This document shows, piece by piece, positions 29,901 through 39,491 of a stretch of DNA of 64,000 nucleotides. The notes under the pieces were generated by a model. The model was given only the letters and a program-made list of their open reading frames with translations. It had not been told where the DNA came from and did no database searches. How positions within the stretch are numbered: the stretch's first letter is position 1; the number at the start of each line of letters is the position of its first letter. Location of the stretch: the NCBI GenBank assembly GCA_958510875.1, contig OY294067.1, positions 141,031,846 to 141,095,845 on the forward strand, in the 5' to 3' direction. Made by a program: the position numbers and the translations under genes. Source of the DNA: Endomychus coccineus. Taxonomy: Eukaryota > Arthropoda > Insecta > Coleoptera > Endomychidae.

Positions 29901-30616
29901 TTGGGTGTGTTATCATGATACATGTCTTGTATGGTCATATGGAATAGTTCGAAATTATTTTTGTCGAAAGCTGTGACTGGTACGGGAGAATACAAGAAAA
30001 TTTCTTGTACGTCACTGGTGTTATTACAAATTTCAACAGGAGCATATCCGGAATGAGCTGTTGTCAGACATTCGCGGATTTTACAATGGAAAATTTCTGT
30101 TTCAGGAATAGTTATATTGCCTTCAGGTAATGTTACTGGAATTTTCGCGGATTCGATTGAGAATGGTTCTAGTCTTGCGAAAAATAGGAGTTTTCCTTTT
30201 GTTTCGTAATGACTTAAAGGAAGTTCTACAATAGGTATTTTTAGAAGGGAGTTTTGAATGTCTAGTTGTACATCAAAAGCTTTCAGAGTATCATACCCTA
30301 TTAAACCGTTGAAAAAATGATGAAATTTGAACAGGTAAAATTTAATTTTTTTGTTTGAATTAAACTCACTGAAAGCAGGGATTTCTGCGCAATAGTTTTC
30401 ATAAGTAGTTTGAAATATAGAAGAGATAGTGAACGGTTCCTTTTTTATATAGTCGTGAAAATAGTTTTTAGCAATTTCAGGATCTAGAAAAGATTTTGTA
30501 GCTCCAGTATCTATTAACAATTTCAAAGGTGGGTTCGAAATTTTGATATATGGAAGATCTTTCTGATCATAAAGTGAATGTATTTCTATGTGATGGGCTC
30601 TTGAGATTCCGTCAAC
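26864..30616 (-). CDS. pol: Errantivirus Pol polyprotein: protease, RT, RNase H, integrase
   Basis: Numbered from LKLLIDTGA at 30526, the open frame has about 1,220 residues; it extends upstream to overlap gag. Protease carries LIDTGA (4-9). Reverse transcriptase has the LDLTSGFHQ segment (~360) and YIDD at 421-424. RNase H has TTDAS (~570) and a CDHKPLQW (~636). Integrase has the zinc-binding H..H..C..C in HEGITNHRGIHETIN and NNCSICQQ, and D,D-E residues in HIDTF (~946), ISDNGTEF (~999) and IVERFHS (~1035). No stop or shift is seen. It has no start codon of its own, so it should be made by -1 frameshifting from gag. The spacer between RNase H and integrase (~700-860) recurs as a relic at 60974-61430. 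Confidence 0.9.
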   Translation of the reverse strand, partial: VDGISRAHHIEIHSLYDQKDLPYIKISNPPLKLLIDTGATKSFLDPEIAKNYFHDYIKKEPFTISSIFQTTYENYCAEIPAFSEFNSNKKIKFYLFKFHHFFNGLIGYDTLKAFDVQLDIQNSLLKIPIVELPLSHYETKGKLLFFARLEPFSIESAKIPVTLPEGNITIPETEIFHCKIRECLTTAHSGYAPVEICNNTSDVQEIFLYSPVPVTAFDKNNFELFHMTIQDMYHDNTPKYDMTPFIRTEHMNLEEKNQLMNLIQSYSDIFHRENSELTFTNQVKHKINTTDETPIYTKSYRYPFIHKPEVEKQVNEMLKQGIIRPSDSPWSSPIWIVPKKLDASGKKKWRIVVDYRKINDKTIDDRYPIPNISDILDKLGRCQYFTTLDLTSGFHQIEMCSDDIRKTAFNVENGHYEYLRMPFGLKNAPSTFQRVMDNVLKGLQNVICFVYIDDIIIFSTSLQEHMVNLKLVFQRLRESNLKVQLDKSEFLRKEVAFLGHIITPEGIKPNPDKIKAIINYPIPKTTKEIKGFLGLLGYYRKFIQNFAKITKPFTTCLKKGAQININDPIYIKTFEDCKSLLTNDPILQYPDFTKDFNLTTDASNVAISAILSQGPIGADKPIAFASRTLNDSERNYSTIEKELLAIVWGTKYFRPYLFGRSFKILCDHKPLQWLMSLKEPNSRLVRWRLKLEEFDYTIIYKKGKTNTNADALSRVEIYPTDVQDNIPPILQYMQEYNKNPILDNTNEPSTSNQPDNISMIEQVDPDENNDDETIHTSAENPILEIKITDKPVNYFLCQLFIIEVHENPRLETKRIFKDPVNRTRWYIYVTKESFRKQVIEFLKEFGSPKRQYTVYFQNDENQNLYKEMCTFLPQIFKNAAFKILKSNKLLVDVTTENRQQNLIKSIHEGITNHRGIHETINEIKLKYYWPKLNDDVRKYINNCSICQQVKYERHPPLIKLQLTPTPKKPFETIHIDTFKFENSIALTICDSFSRFGQAYILPSLSGLHVYQSLLQFITTYKIPENIISDNGTEFKQTLLKDFSNVHKINWHYTLPLNPNSNAIVERFHSTLIEHMRTLTLTKPKINPFEKLMYAVLGYNNSIHTATKKKPVDLILGHLELKDSIDIDNEFHSNSQAVDDHKQIMSDLYKKLHDNMAQQKSNLISKINEKRNDPPDIEPGRMGYRKLTDRQSKTKPPYRPEHILKSNELTATTTQNTYHKQVFKPPRKMTDNPLLQVDDTSFDNGTESSDS
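26913..26921 (-). promoter_or_regulatory. Probable splice acceptor for env mRNA
   Basis: The minus strand reads CCACTTTTACAG directly before GTTGATG, a few bases upstream of the env start. Errantivirus env is known to be expressed from a spliced subgenomic RNA. The matching donor near gag could not be fixed. Confidence 0.45.
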
Positions 30617-31944
30617 TGAAAATTTGGATTCAATTCGACATTTTCTGCCGATTGATATTGTGTTTCATAATTTTCATCTTGAGAATATGTTGTTTCATAG
30701 GAAGTGCTTGATTCAGTTTGAAAATCTGCAACCGGGTGTTGATAGTCATAGTATTGATTATCGGAATTAATTTGTTCGTCGTAATAGTTTGGCTCTAGAT
30801 TATAAAGTTCTTCTGAAGTAAAAGTCTGTTTTGGTTGTGAATATGCGTTATATGGGGTGTCATTTCTGGTTCTTGGGAAAGTTCCGTGTGAAATTCCACT
30901 CATGGGTATTGGTCGAACTGCCTGATTTTGTGTATTTGATTTCGAAATATTAGTCGGATTTTGGGAAGTTCTTTGGTTTCCAAAAACTTGTCTGTTTGAA
31001 AAATATCTTTGTGGAAGGGCTGGCCTTGGATGTATTTGAATGGGACCTCGTGGGAAATTGTTTCCAGTATTTAATCGAGGTGCATAGCTCGGGGGTGATT
31101 GGGAATTAGCATGGGGATAATTTTGGTAGTTGTTTTGAAAATGATTTACGTGTCCCTGATTATATTTGGGATTCGGGTTGGATTTATTTGATTGATATTG
31201 GTTACCAATTGGTTTTTGTAAATAACGAATATTAGTTTCTGAAATAATATATTGCCTAGCTTCTGCCAAGTCATTTGGTTTCATTGCCCTAATTGTTGAA
31301 CCTAGTGGTTCTTTTAAACCGGCGAGAAATAGTTTCAAAGCATGAGTGTTATAAAATGTTTTCTTCACATGTTTTGTATCTTGATTAATTTCATGTGTAT
31401 CTAAGTAATTGTGAAGAGCGCTTAAGTTAGACATAATACGAGTATAAAATTGTAATGGTGTTTCGTTATTAGTTTGCCGTAACTGATCCAGATCAAATAA
31501 CAATCCATTTTCATCGCTTTGATCACCGAAATGAGCAATTAAAGCTGATTTCACTGATTGCCAATCTTTAGCTATACAAATACTATATACTTCTCGAGCC
31601 TTACCTATTAATTTTGCATAAATTCCATAAATAAGAGTAGTATTTTGAACGTTATTTTGATTTGTGGGGTTTGGATCCCAATATGTATTAATTAGAGTAT
31701 TAGCAGTATCTAAATATGATGATAATTCTAACGGATTTCCGTCAAATTTGGGAACTATCTCTAAAAGTCTGCTATCAAAATTTGGCGTTACCATTTTGGC
31801 TGTATTATTTTTTGAAATATTTAAATTAGAGAATGATATGTTAATATCCAAATCTAAGTTTGAACTATTAAATGCAATATTTTCTATATCTAACTCGCAA
31901 TCGATATCTTCACTTGAATGAGATGAATGCGAGGAGAATGACAT
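30586..31944 (-). CDS. gag: Errantivirus Gag
   Basis: From ATG 31944 the frame encodes 452 residues. The N-terminus is Ser/acidic rich. A helical capsid-like core follows (residues ~50-220), including the FDGNPLELSSYLDTANTLI and LDQLRQTNNETPLQFYTRIM segments that fit the gypsy-type capsid fold. The C-terminal half is low in complexity, rich in Asn, Gln, Tyr and Pro, with no CCHC knuckle, as is usual for errantivirus Gag. The stop at 30586 lies 33 bases downstream of a slippery heptamer. A 13-codon in-frame extension upstream of the ATG lacks an ATG start. Confidence 0.85.
   Translation of the reverse strand: MSFSSHSSHSSEDIDCELDIENIAFNSSNLDLDINISFSNLNISKNNTAKMVTPNFDSRLLEIVPKFDGNPLELSSYLDTANTLINTYWDPNPTNQNNVQNTTLIYGIYAKLIGKAREVYSICIAKDWQSVKSALIAHFGDQSDENGLLFDLDQLRQTNNETPLQFYTRIMSNLSALHNYLDTHEINQDTKHVKKTFYNTHALKLFLAGLKEPLGSTIRAMKPNDLAEARQYIISETNIRYLQKPIGNQYQSNKSNPNPKYNQGHVNHFQNNYQNYPHANSQSPPSYAPRLNTGNNFPRGPIQIHPRPALPQRYFSNRQVFGNQRTSQNPTNISKSNTQNQAVRPIPMSGISHGTFPRTRNDTPYNAYSQPKQTFTSEELYNLEPNYYDEQINSDNQYYDYQHPVADFQTESSTSYETTYSQDENYETQYQSAENVELNPNFQLTESQEPIT
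30619..30625 (-). promoter_or_regulatory. Putative -1 ribosomal frameshift site between gag and pol
   Basis: In the gag frame the minus strand reads CCA AAT TTT CAG, giving the canonical X XXY YYZ heptamer A AAT TTT. After a one-base slip back, the pol frame is open through to the protease. Gag ends 11 codons later. This matches the -1 frameshifting known for gypsy-type elements. Confidence 0.65.
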
Positions 31945-32110
31945 AGAACAGTAAAAGAAATATAGGAAATAGGAAATGAGCAACTTACATTAAAATAGTT
32001 ACTTTCATCTTCTTCTCCACTTCAACCAAGTTTTCCACGATGGATCTTAGGTTCTTCCGAATAAACAGTTGGGACTGACGGGTTATTTGCGATAAATGCC
32101 CTTTCAGAAA

Positions 32111-32128
32111 TCCTCGTCGACTGCGCCA
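32111..32128 (-). other. Errantivirus primer-binding site
   Basis: In element orientation TGGCGCAGTCGACGAGGA directly follows the 5' LTR. It fits a tRNA 3'-end complement and defines the LTR edge at 32129. Confidence 0.75.
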
Positions 32129-32346
32129 CTTTATGTTTCTTATTCACAGAAACACGTTTTTAAAAAGTTTATTAATATTTATTAAATGAATTTCATAATA
32201 TAAAATATACGTGTTAATTGTTTCAAGTCTATGTCGATTCTGTTTTTTGTTCATGTCTCATGCCAGTGAATTCCGAGATTTGCCATAATAACGCTGATGC
32301 TGGAGTCAGCGGAATATCGTGGGAACGGGAATCACCTTACATAACT
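32129..32346 (-). repeat. 5' LTR of the errantivirus
   Basis: Identical by eye to 25025-25242 over 218 bp. It is followed on the plus strand by the target duplication ACGG. It should carry the promoter, but I could not fix a TATA or Inr element with confidence. Confidence 0.9.
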
Positions 32347-32350
32347 ACGG

Positions 32351-33394
32351 TCAATTTTATGGAGAGCGATACCAAATTTGTTATATGGATTATTTTTGGC
32401 GAATGTAATATATTCCCCCGTTCCTTCTACACCAAACTATTAAAATTATAACAAGTATCTGCAAAAGAACCCAGGAAAGGTTATTGCAGTTCCTATAGTG
32501 AGATTTTTAGAGGATTGAATTCCAGGTTATAGTTCGTAATTATATTGATCGAATCAGCTTGTGTTAAGAGGGAACAATCAAACTATTGGAAATTATGAGA
32601 GACATTTTTTTATCAAAATATGTGAAATAGTCACGGATGCCTAAACACACCATATATATTCAAAACATAATAATTCGAGAATAGTATCTCAAAATTCAAA
32701 CAAGATTGAAAAAAATAAGTTGTCATTGTTAACCATACGCCTTGTACATTGTAGAATATTTATCTTTTCGTAGATGATGATTTTGTGTGTTCCCCAGGTG
32801 ATTATAAATACTCATATAGCCGAATGATTCTAGCTGTTATTTAAGAAAATATACGAACGTCAATTTCAACAAGGATTCTGTTAACATAAAGTTCTGATCA
32901 AGAACGGAAAGCCTGTGTAGTGTGTAGTGTTTAGTACACTTTAACGTTATCTACATTACAACCGACCTCTTCTGCAGTGAAGATTCAATGAAATCTCGAG
33001 TAGTGTGAACTCCAGAAAACTAATAAGAATCGGGAGAACACTAGGCTTCATATTTTAGATGGTATCTAAAATCGATACATACAGATCCGTTTGTACAATA
33101 AAGAAACTGTCAACAAAATCGCACACTCTGTTTTAGAAAATCAAATATCAATAGGAAAGCCCTACCTGGAATTTTTCGCAAGTATTTTGAAGTATTTTCT
33201 GACATTTTAGAAAACCTTAAAATACTGAGACTTTTAGATTCTGGCCCGAGTTAGGAAGGTGTTTTCTATGTCAAGTGACCGTAGATGACAAGACAAGACA
33301 GTTCGTCCAAGATCCACCGCTGAATTCACTGCAATGAACTTAGCACCAGCTGTTGAGTTTGTTCGAGATCTGCTGTACTATAATTTGTATAATT
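32351..33394. other. No recognisable gene
   Basis: AT-rich DNA with no domain in any frame. Confidence 0.4.
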
Positions 33395-34110
33395 ATAAAC
33401 AATTCATTGAGATTGGGAAGTAACCAGAGTGGTATCTATTCACACAAAAGTTGATCCTACAGCATTGAAAAATTATGGCCCTATCAGCATACTACCTGCA
33501 TTTTCAAAAATGTTTGAATCAGCTATGTGTCTTGGTAATTAACATTTTTATCGAAAACGAACTGCGAATGGTTGATAAGCAACATGGGTAAATGGGTATA
33601 TAAAACAGAAACCGACATAAATTTAAGTATTTTATATGCAAAGGACAATGACGAGTTCTCTACTGGCTTGTTTCGGGACTTGCCAAAGGGGTACGATTTG
33701 AATCACTATTACAAAAATTGATGTATGAAAATACGAGACTGTCCTTATCATGACTTGAGTCCTGAGACATGAGAAATTAACATACGTGTTCTACATGGTA
33801 CAATGTTATTGTTATTTACTAAATGATTTAACGGTAAAAAAGGAATAATAATTGTTCTATTCCAAGTTGATCATATGATACCAATCTTCACTCATCAGCT
33901 CCTGATTATCCGAACCCTAACCAGTAGGGCAACTTCAAGCTTAGAGCAAAGACAAATGGTATATCACACAAACACTAAACGCCGATAAAGCTTATGTAAT
34001 AATTTTCAAAATTGTTAAGGTTCGAATAGAAACTCTAGAAGAAGTAGATTTAAATAATAGGTTCTACCATTACTTATTCATCGGTAACTGAGCTCTTGGA
34101 TTTTTATGTG
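33395..34110 (+). pseudogene. Old LINE reverse-transcriptase relic
   Basis: In one frame from about 33414 the translation reads WEVTRVVSIHTKVDPTALKN followed by YGPISILPAFSKMFES. This matches the finger region of CR1/L2/Jockey-type reverse transcriptases. Further on, in other frames, GLFRDLPKGYDLNH (about 33670-33710) fits the motif with the first catalytic aspartate. About 33955-34010 fits the region after the catalytic centre. Multiple stops and shifts show that it is long dead. Its orientation is opposite to the intact LINE at 35315-39900. Confidence 0.5.
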
Positions 34111-34900
34111 GATCTAACATGAGAGGAAACAATTCTTCTGGGGTATAGACATAAATTTACACGAGCAACAAGGAACCCAATGATATGATAATACCACATA
34201 AACAAGAGAGACGTACTGCTGTGCGCCCCTCCTCTTACCCCACCGGACGCGTTAACTGACCACAATATCCTATCCCTTCCTCGAGCGAGTCGAGGAGAAA
34301 CTGTAATGCTCTCTCAACATATAGCAAGCTATTCTTTACGCTCTCATGAAACCACCATACCCAAGATCAATACTTTCCGATACTGTATACCATGCGATAG
34401 GCTCAGATATGGCATATTATTTTTTATCAGGGACAGGAGATAATGAAATCACTCAACAACGGGTCCTAAGTAGGGATGGCCGATTTTAAATCGATTCAAA
34501 GGTGTCGCGATGTATCGGAAAAAAACTGAATCGATCCAAACCTTCTGGATGATTTGAAATTTTAGATGTAATAGTAGATTTCTGTTTTGTAACGCCGTCT
34601 ATAACTATGAATGAATCTCTGTATCAGTTATTTCGGCTGTCCCAATCTAATTCAGGCGCGCTAAAAATCGATACGTTCTCTTTTGGCGTCACAGCCGTGA
34701 GGAGGGCTGCAGGGCGTGATAGAAAAAACCAATACAATTCTTTCGATGAGAAGTGAAGTAAGCGACGAGCAATTGTTGCAATCAACCTATGTGAATACAG
34801 ATTCTAGCTTGTTAAAAGACGGTTGAACAGGGTAAAAATACAGGGGTTTAACTAAATCGCCCAGACTATTTACGCTACTTTAAAAGTTGTACTCACAATA
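34111..34900. other. No recognisable gene
   Basis: Unassigned DNA. TAGGGATGGCCGATTTTAAA at about 34472 resembles the ends of hAT-type elements, but no matching right end was found. Confidence 0.35.
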
Positions 34901-34907
34901 ATCATAA

Positions 34908-34966
34908 AGAGAGAGAGAGAAATAAAGAAAGGGATAGAGAAAGAGAGAGAGAGGGAGATATATATG
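34908..34966. repeat. (AG)n-rich microsatellite
   Basis: Interrupted GA repeat with AAAT and GGGAT interruptions, ending in a short TATATAT. Confidence 0.8.
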
Positions 34967-35238
34967 AGGCCACTACCTAAGAAAGTTCCGCGAACTGGTG
35001 ATCTATAAGTTCCCTAATCACTTACACTTATGTAATAATATGATATACAAGAAGTACATTTCTTGTTTCTAAAAACACATCAACCTGATGATAATAATAA
35101 TAGATAATTCGTAGTTTAAATTTCACTACATGCTTAAAACCAAAGTATCTTTGATTTGGATTGAATATGATATCGTTTCTGAGTCAAGCTATTTATTTCG
35201 AATATCGATTTTAACATCACATTTGTTTTAGACAACCC

Positions 35239-35314
<76 letters not shown>
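35239..35314. repeat. (TA)n microsatellite at the 3' side of a LINE
   Basis: About 38 TA units in an unbroken run, directly followed by ATAAGATAAGATAAAGATAA, the 3' tail of the minus-strand LINE. Confidence 0.9.
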
Positions 35315-35316
<2 letters not shown>

Positions 35317-35493
35317 ATAAGATAAAGATAAGATAAGATAAAGTTTATTGTGTTAATACTACAAATACAACAGTTTAAAATTAATGTAAATACATGGATT
35401 ACAAGACACAAAATGGCAAGTGTTAAAATTCAGCGAAGATGTAAATTTAAAATAAATCACAGTTATTTGATGGAAAGTACCGTTTGATATTGG

Positions 35494-38235
35494 TTACATT
35501 TCAATTGTTTTCAAATCTAAGAACTCATATATGGAATAAAATGCATTTGTTGTGAGAAATTTTTTGATGGTGATCTTAAATTTACTTAACTCTAGATTTC
35601 GAACATGGTTAGGACATTTGTTGAACATTTTAAATGACAAAAAATTAGGGCCCGTTTGTGATCTACTCAACCTAAAGCGGTTTGGACGAATGTCTAATTT
35701 ATTGCGCGTGTTATGATCATGAAAGTTACAATTTAAAGATACTTGGTCGGATTGATGAAGCTTATATGCATGTAAAAGGCATTCCAGTATAAGTAGACTT
35801 GGACAAGTTAAAATTTTTAGATTTTTGAAAGTGCTTTTGCAACATTCTCTGTAGCCTTTATTCCCCAGGATTCTAATAGCTTGCCTTTGTAACCTAAAAA
35901 TCCTCCCCACTTCAGAGCTATGTCCCCACAATATTATACCGTATCTAACATGGGATTCAAAAGTTGCAAAGTAAGTGGTACGCAGTACATTGGTGGATAG
36001 TGAATTGGAAAGATTCCTTAAGACAAATAGTTTTTTTTTTAATATACCTGCAAGATGATCTATATGAGCTGACCATTTTAGGCTTACGTCAACAAAGATG
36101 CCCAAAAATTTGGCGTGTGCACCTTTGTCAATCTGTACTGTGGTGTGTTTCAGAGTAAACATAAGTTTTATAGTCTTTTCTTGATTAATGGCTAGTTGAT
36201 TTGCTGAGAACCACTCACAGGCCCTCGACTCCACCCTCTCACCCAGAGCCGTCACATTATCCTCGTTAGCATCGGAAACTGACATGGTATTGTCGTCCGC
36301 AAAAAGTTCAACAATTGCATCTGGCAAGTAGTCGGGGAGATCGTTGATGAATATGAGAAACAACAAGGGCCCAATTATAGAGCCCTGCGGCACCCCCACT
36401 TCCACCAACGACCCCTCCGAGTACCTGCCGCTTACAAATACTTTGAAATATCGATTTGACGGATAGGATTTAATCAGATCTAAGCTTTTTCCAACAAAAC
36501 CATATTTCTCCAGTTTGCTCAGTAGCATCGGGTGAGAAACACAGTCAAAGGCCTTTGAGAGATCTAAGAAAATAGATAATGAGTGTAACCCTAGTTCAAA
36601 GCAATCAAGAGTTGATTGAATGAAATGTAAAATGGCATCAATGGTGTTTTTGTTTTTTCTAAAGCCAAATTGAAACTGAGAAAGGAGAGATCTTGTTTCA
36701 AAATATTCTATCATTTGCTGACATATAATTTTTTCAATAACTTTGGAAAAAGTGGGAAGGAGTGATATAGGGCGATAATTTTCGGCCCTGTTTGTGTCAC
36801 CCTTTTTGTGCAATGGAACTACTTTTGAAAGTTTTAAGCAGTCTGGAAACACACCCCGATTCAGACACATGTTTACCAGTTTTGTCAGCGGTAAAACCAA
36901 ATTACTCACATTTCGTTTTAGATGACATGGAGAAAGTCCAAAAATATCAGATGCTTTGCTGTTTTTTAGTGATAAGATTGTATCGCGAATTTTGATTGGA
37001 GATACTTCAGAAAAAGAAAAATTTAAGTGGTTTGGTAGAACTTTGAGAAAACAATCTTCAAAACATTTTGCTAAGGGTGATATTTTATTAATAATTTTCT
37101 TTGGTACCTCACTAAAGTATTTCTGAAAAGTATAAGCAGAGATATCATGATTTTCGAATTTTTTTGCACCATTCCTTTTTTTATTTACGAGCGACCACAT
37201 AGTTTTTTGTTTGTTACTAGAATCTAGTATAATTTTATCATTTGCTTCTACTTTAGCTGACTTTAAAGCTTGGTTATATTTTGAACGAAGTTTATTGCGC
37301 GACAATTTGAGTGCATCGGTTTTATAAAAATTGTACATGTGATTAATAAGTTCTAATTGGGTTCTCATCATTTTTAGGTCATTTGTGAACCATTTTATGC
37401 CTGAGTCTTGACTTTTTCCTTTTATTATCTTTTCAGGAAAAGAAATGAGGTAAGAATCTACAATATTTTCCTGGAATATTCTAAAACATTGATCTACATC
37501 ACCCTCACTATTCAAAAAATCCCATGTTAGATTATTCAAGATACTGTGCATGACATCAAAGCCATGGGCAGTAAGAGGTCTGCACTTAAAACTTGTACTT
37601 GAGTTTGCGTTGCCTGGTAAATGTAGGCAAACCTCTTGTGCCATGTGGTCTGACATGTCAGTTCTTATCACAGCTGCTGTACCAATAAGTTCAAAGTTAA
37701 TGAAAATGTTATCTATGCAATTTGTATTCCTAGTGGGTTCGTGAATCAACTGTGTGAATCCAAAAGTATGGAGTAGATCACAAAAAGCAGTTGCATATTT
37801 GTCAGGAGAGCTGAAAGATAAGTTAAAATCACCACAACAAATTATCTTTTCATTCATATTAAAGGATGATAATATTTTATTCACTGTCTCATAGAAATGT
37901 TCAAAGTTGCCAGTAGATGAGCGGTAAAATGTTAAAATTATGATGTTGATATTTATAAGCCGCACTGCAGCCACTTCACATGCAAGTTCAATTGAAAGAT
38001 TATTTATTTCATGTAAGCAATGAAAGTATGATTCCTTTGTTAATATTAAAACACCACCATGTATATGATCCACACGAGAAAAGGAGGATGCAGTGTACCA
38101 ATCCTCTATTAGTAGTCCTGATGCTTCTGATGGTGTAAGCCATGATTCAGTCAGACAAGCTACTGTATATTTTGGATTTGTGGTTAGAAATGCTTCAATA
38201 TTATTCAGTTTGTTTTTAATGCATTGGATGTTCAT
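35494..38235 (-). CDS. LINE ORF2: APE-type endonuclease and reverse transcriptase
   Basis: The frame from ATG 38235 has 913 residues. The apurinic-type endonuclease shows LTESWL (~28-33), CGDFNLSF (~138-145) and SDHMAQEV (~194-201). The reverse transcriptase shows YRPISLLPTFSKVIE, FQFGFRKNKNTIDAI, FLDLSKAFD with its first catalytic aspartate, GVPQGSIIGPLLFLIFIND, and LFADDNTMSV with the catalytic DD. A conserved C-terminal region follows with no RNase H. The open frame continues upstream of the ATG into the end of ORF1 (in frame as KITCLNLLHM), so the true start could be further upstream or made by re-initiation. The protein would nick target DNA and copy the element RNA in place. Confidence 0.88.
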   Translation of the reverse strand: MNIQCIKNKLNNIEAFLTTNPKYTVACLTESWLTPSEASGLLIEDWYTASSFSRVDHIHGGVLILTKESYFHCLHEINNLSIELACEVAAVRLININIIILTFYRSSTGNFEHFYETVNKILSSFNMNEKIICCGDFNLSFSSPDKYATAFCDLLHTFGFTQLIHEPTRNTNCIDNIFINFELIGTAAVIRTDMSDHMAQEVCLHLPGNANSSTSFKCRPLTAHGFDVMHSILNNLTWDFLNSEGDVDQCFRIFQENIVDSYLISFPEKIIKGKSQDSGIKWFTNDLKMMRTQLELINHMYNFYKTDALKLSRNKLRSKYNQALKSAKVEANDKIILDSSNKQKTMWSLVNKKRNGAKKFENHDISAYTFQKYFSEVPKKIINKISPLAKCFEDCFLKVLPNHLNFSFSEVSPIKIRDTILSLKNSKASDIFGLSPCHLKRNVSNLVLPLTKLVNMCLNRGVFPDCLKLSKVVPLHKKGDTNRAENYRPISLLPTFSKVIEKIICQQMIEYFETRSLLSQFQFGFRKNKNTIDAILHFIQSTLDCFELGLHSLSIFLDLSKAFDCVSHPMLLSKLEKYGFVGKSLDLIKSYPSNRYFKVFVSGRYSEGSLVEVGVPQGSIIGPLLFLIFINDLPDYLPDAIVELFADDNTMSVSDANEDNVTALGERVESRACEWFSANQLAINQEKTIKLMFTLKHTTVQIDKGAHAKFLGIFVDVSLKWSAHIDHLAGILKKKLFVLRNLSNSLSTNVLRTTYFATFESHVRYGIILWGHSSEVGRIFRLQRQAIRILGNKGYRECCKSTFKNLKILTCPSLLILECLLHAYKLHQSDQVSLNCNFHDHNTRNKLDIRPNRFRLSRSQTGPNFLSFKMFNKCPNHVRNLELSKFKITIKKFLTTNAFYSIYEFLDLKTIEM

Positions 38236-38327
38236 ATGTAATAGATTTAAACAGGTTATCTTCTCAGGTGTATTTTTGCTTGAAGGTTGTTTTACAGTTT
38301 TGTGAGTTTTATTTATTTTATTGGTAC

Positions 38328-39491
38328 CTAAGCTGTTAACCGTTTTATGTTTTTTGTTTGTATTATCTCATTTCCAGGGTATTTTTTGGCAAAATAGAAG
38401 CGATTTACTACACAACCTTCTGGCCAAAAATCTGGATCCTTACATGATGATTCCATATGAAGAGGAATGCCGACTTTAAAAGAATTGTATGTATGTAGCT
38501 CACCTGTGGGTTGCATAAATTCAATTTTTACGTCAATTTCTTTGTTTGTACCTTTAAAATAGTTGGTCAAGTCCTCTACTGTTACATCTTTTGCTAGCCT
38601 GGACACAAAGGACCACAGTCTTCGTTGAACCACCGCTAGATTAGATTTCCCAATACCTCTAATGAGCTGGTGCCTCCCGCTTCTGGCAGGTATGTTGTGA
38701 CTGTGAAGTTTGACTGGGGTTACTACATTGTGCTTAGGATCACTGGCTCTGGTGTTATTCCTCCTTCTTTTACCTACTTCAATAAATTCATCATTAGTTT
38801 CTATATTGCTTATAATCTCATCTATATCAATATCATTTGACTTCATCTCCATCTTTCTTTCAGTTTTAGACTTGTTATGGAAATTTTTAGGTTGTGAAGA
38901 TTTAGTTTGCTGGTTGTTTGACTCTGATGCAACTTGAGCATATGTTGCAGTGTTTTTATTGGTTTGTGTTAGTGAATCTTTAAGAGAATCTAGTTTCCCC
39001 ACAAATTCTGTTTTGATCTGATCAAATCTGCAATTAAATTCTTTACTGATTTTATCATACATTTCATTGATGCAGTTTATGTCAGAGTGCGGTTGAACAT
39101 TATTTCCTTTATTTATTTCTGATTCTAACTGTTTTATTTCATATTCTAAAGTAATAACTTTATCTTCAAGTTCTGTATTTACTTTTGTTAATAATTTAAT
39201 TTTTTTCTGCAATTTTTCATATTCATCAAAGTTTATATTTGTATTTACTTTTTCTCTCAATTTTTCATTTTCTTTTTTTATAGATCTGTTAGTTTCCATT
39301 ATTTTAATGATATCTGCTTTATTATCCAAGCAACTTGGGCAGAAGAAAATCACTCGCCGTTCCCTCAGTGGATAACATCTGGATTCTGAACTGCTGATGC
39401 GTCCACATGGGCAGCATAAAACTATACCGCAACAATCACATTTAAAGTGTGATTTGTTGTCACCTGTACTGGAACATTTTTCACAATTCAT
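38328..39491 (-). CDS. LINE ORF1: PHD-like zinc finger, coiled coil, RNA-binding domain
   Basis: This 387-residue protein begins MNCEKCSSTGDNKSHFKCDC. It has a Cys-rich N-terminus (CEKC, CDCCGIVLCCPCG, FFCPSC) that fits a PHD- or RING-like finger over residues 1-60. A long heptad coiled coil (~75-140) and a polar linker follow. The C-terminal domain contains RRLWSFVSRLAKDVTVEDLT and VKIEFMQPTGELHTYNSFKV, resembling the RRM-like nucleic-acid-binding domain of LINE ORF1 proteins. It is probably a nucleic-acid chaperone that packages LINE RNA. Its stop at 38328 overlaps the upstream extension of the ORF2 frame. Confidence 0.75.
   Translation of the reverse strand: MNCEKCSSTGDNKSHFKCDCCGIVLCCPCGRISSSESRCYPLRERRVIFFCPSCLDNKADIIKIMETNRSIKKENEKLREKVNTNINFDEYEKLQKKIKLLTKVNTELEDKVITLEYEIKQLESEINKGNNVQPHSDINCINEMYDKISKEFNCRFDQIKTEFVGKLDSLKDSLTQTNKNTATYAQVASESNNQQTKSSQPKNFHNKSKTERKMEMKSNDIDIDEIISNIETNDEFIEVGKRRRNNTRASDPKHNVVTPVKLHSHNIPARSGRHQLIRGIGKSNLAVVQRRLWSFVSRLAKDVTVEDLTNYFKGTNKEIDVKIEFMQPTGELHTYNSFKVGIPLHMESSCKDPDFWPEGCVVNRFYFAKKYPGNEIIQTKNIKRLTA

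Larger units (their letters stand above)
25025..32346 (-). mobile_element. Complete errantivirus (insect endogenous retrovirus)
   Basis: A 7,322-bp element in minus orientation with 218-bp LTRs, TGGCGC primer-binding site, gag, pol and env frames, purine-rich tract next to the 3' LTR, and a 4-bp target duplication ACGG at 25021-25024 and 32347-32350. I see no difference between the two LTRs by eye. All three frames are open. This combination points to a recent insertion that may still be capable of activity. Confidence 0.92.

Noticed and set aside
35217..35411. 64-codon frame across the (TA)n tract
   Set aside because: It is a translation of a microsatellite plus LINE tail.
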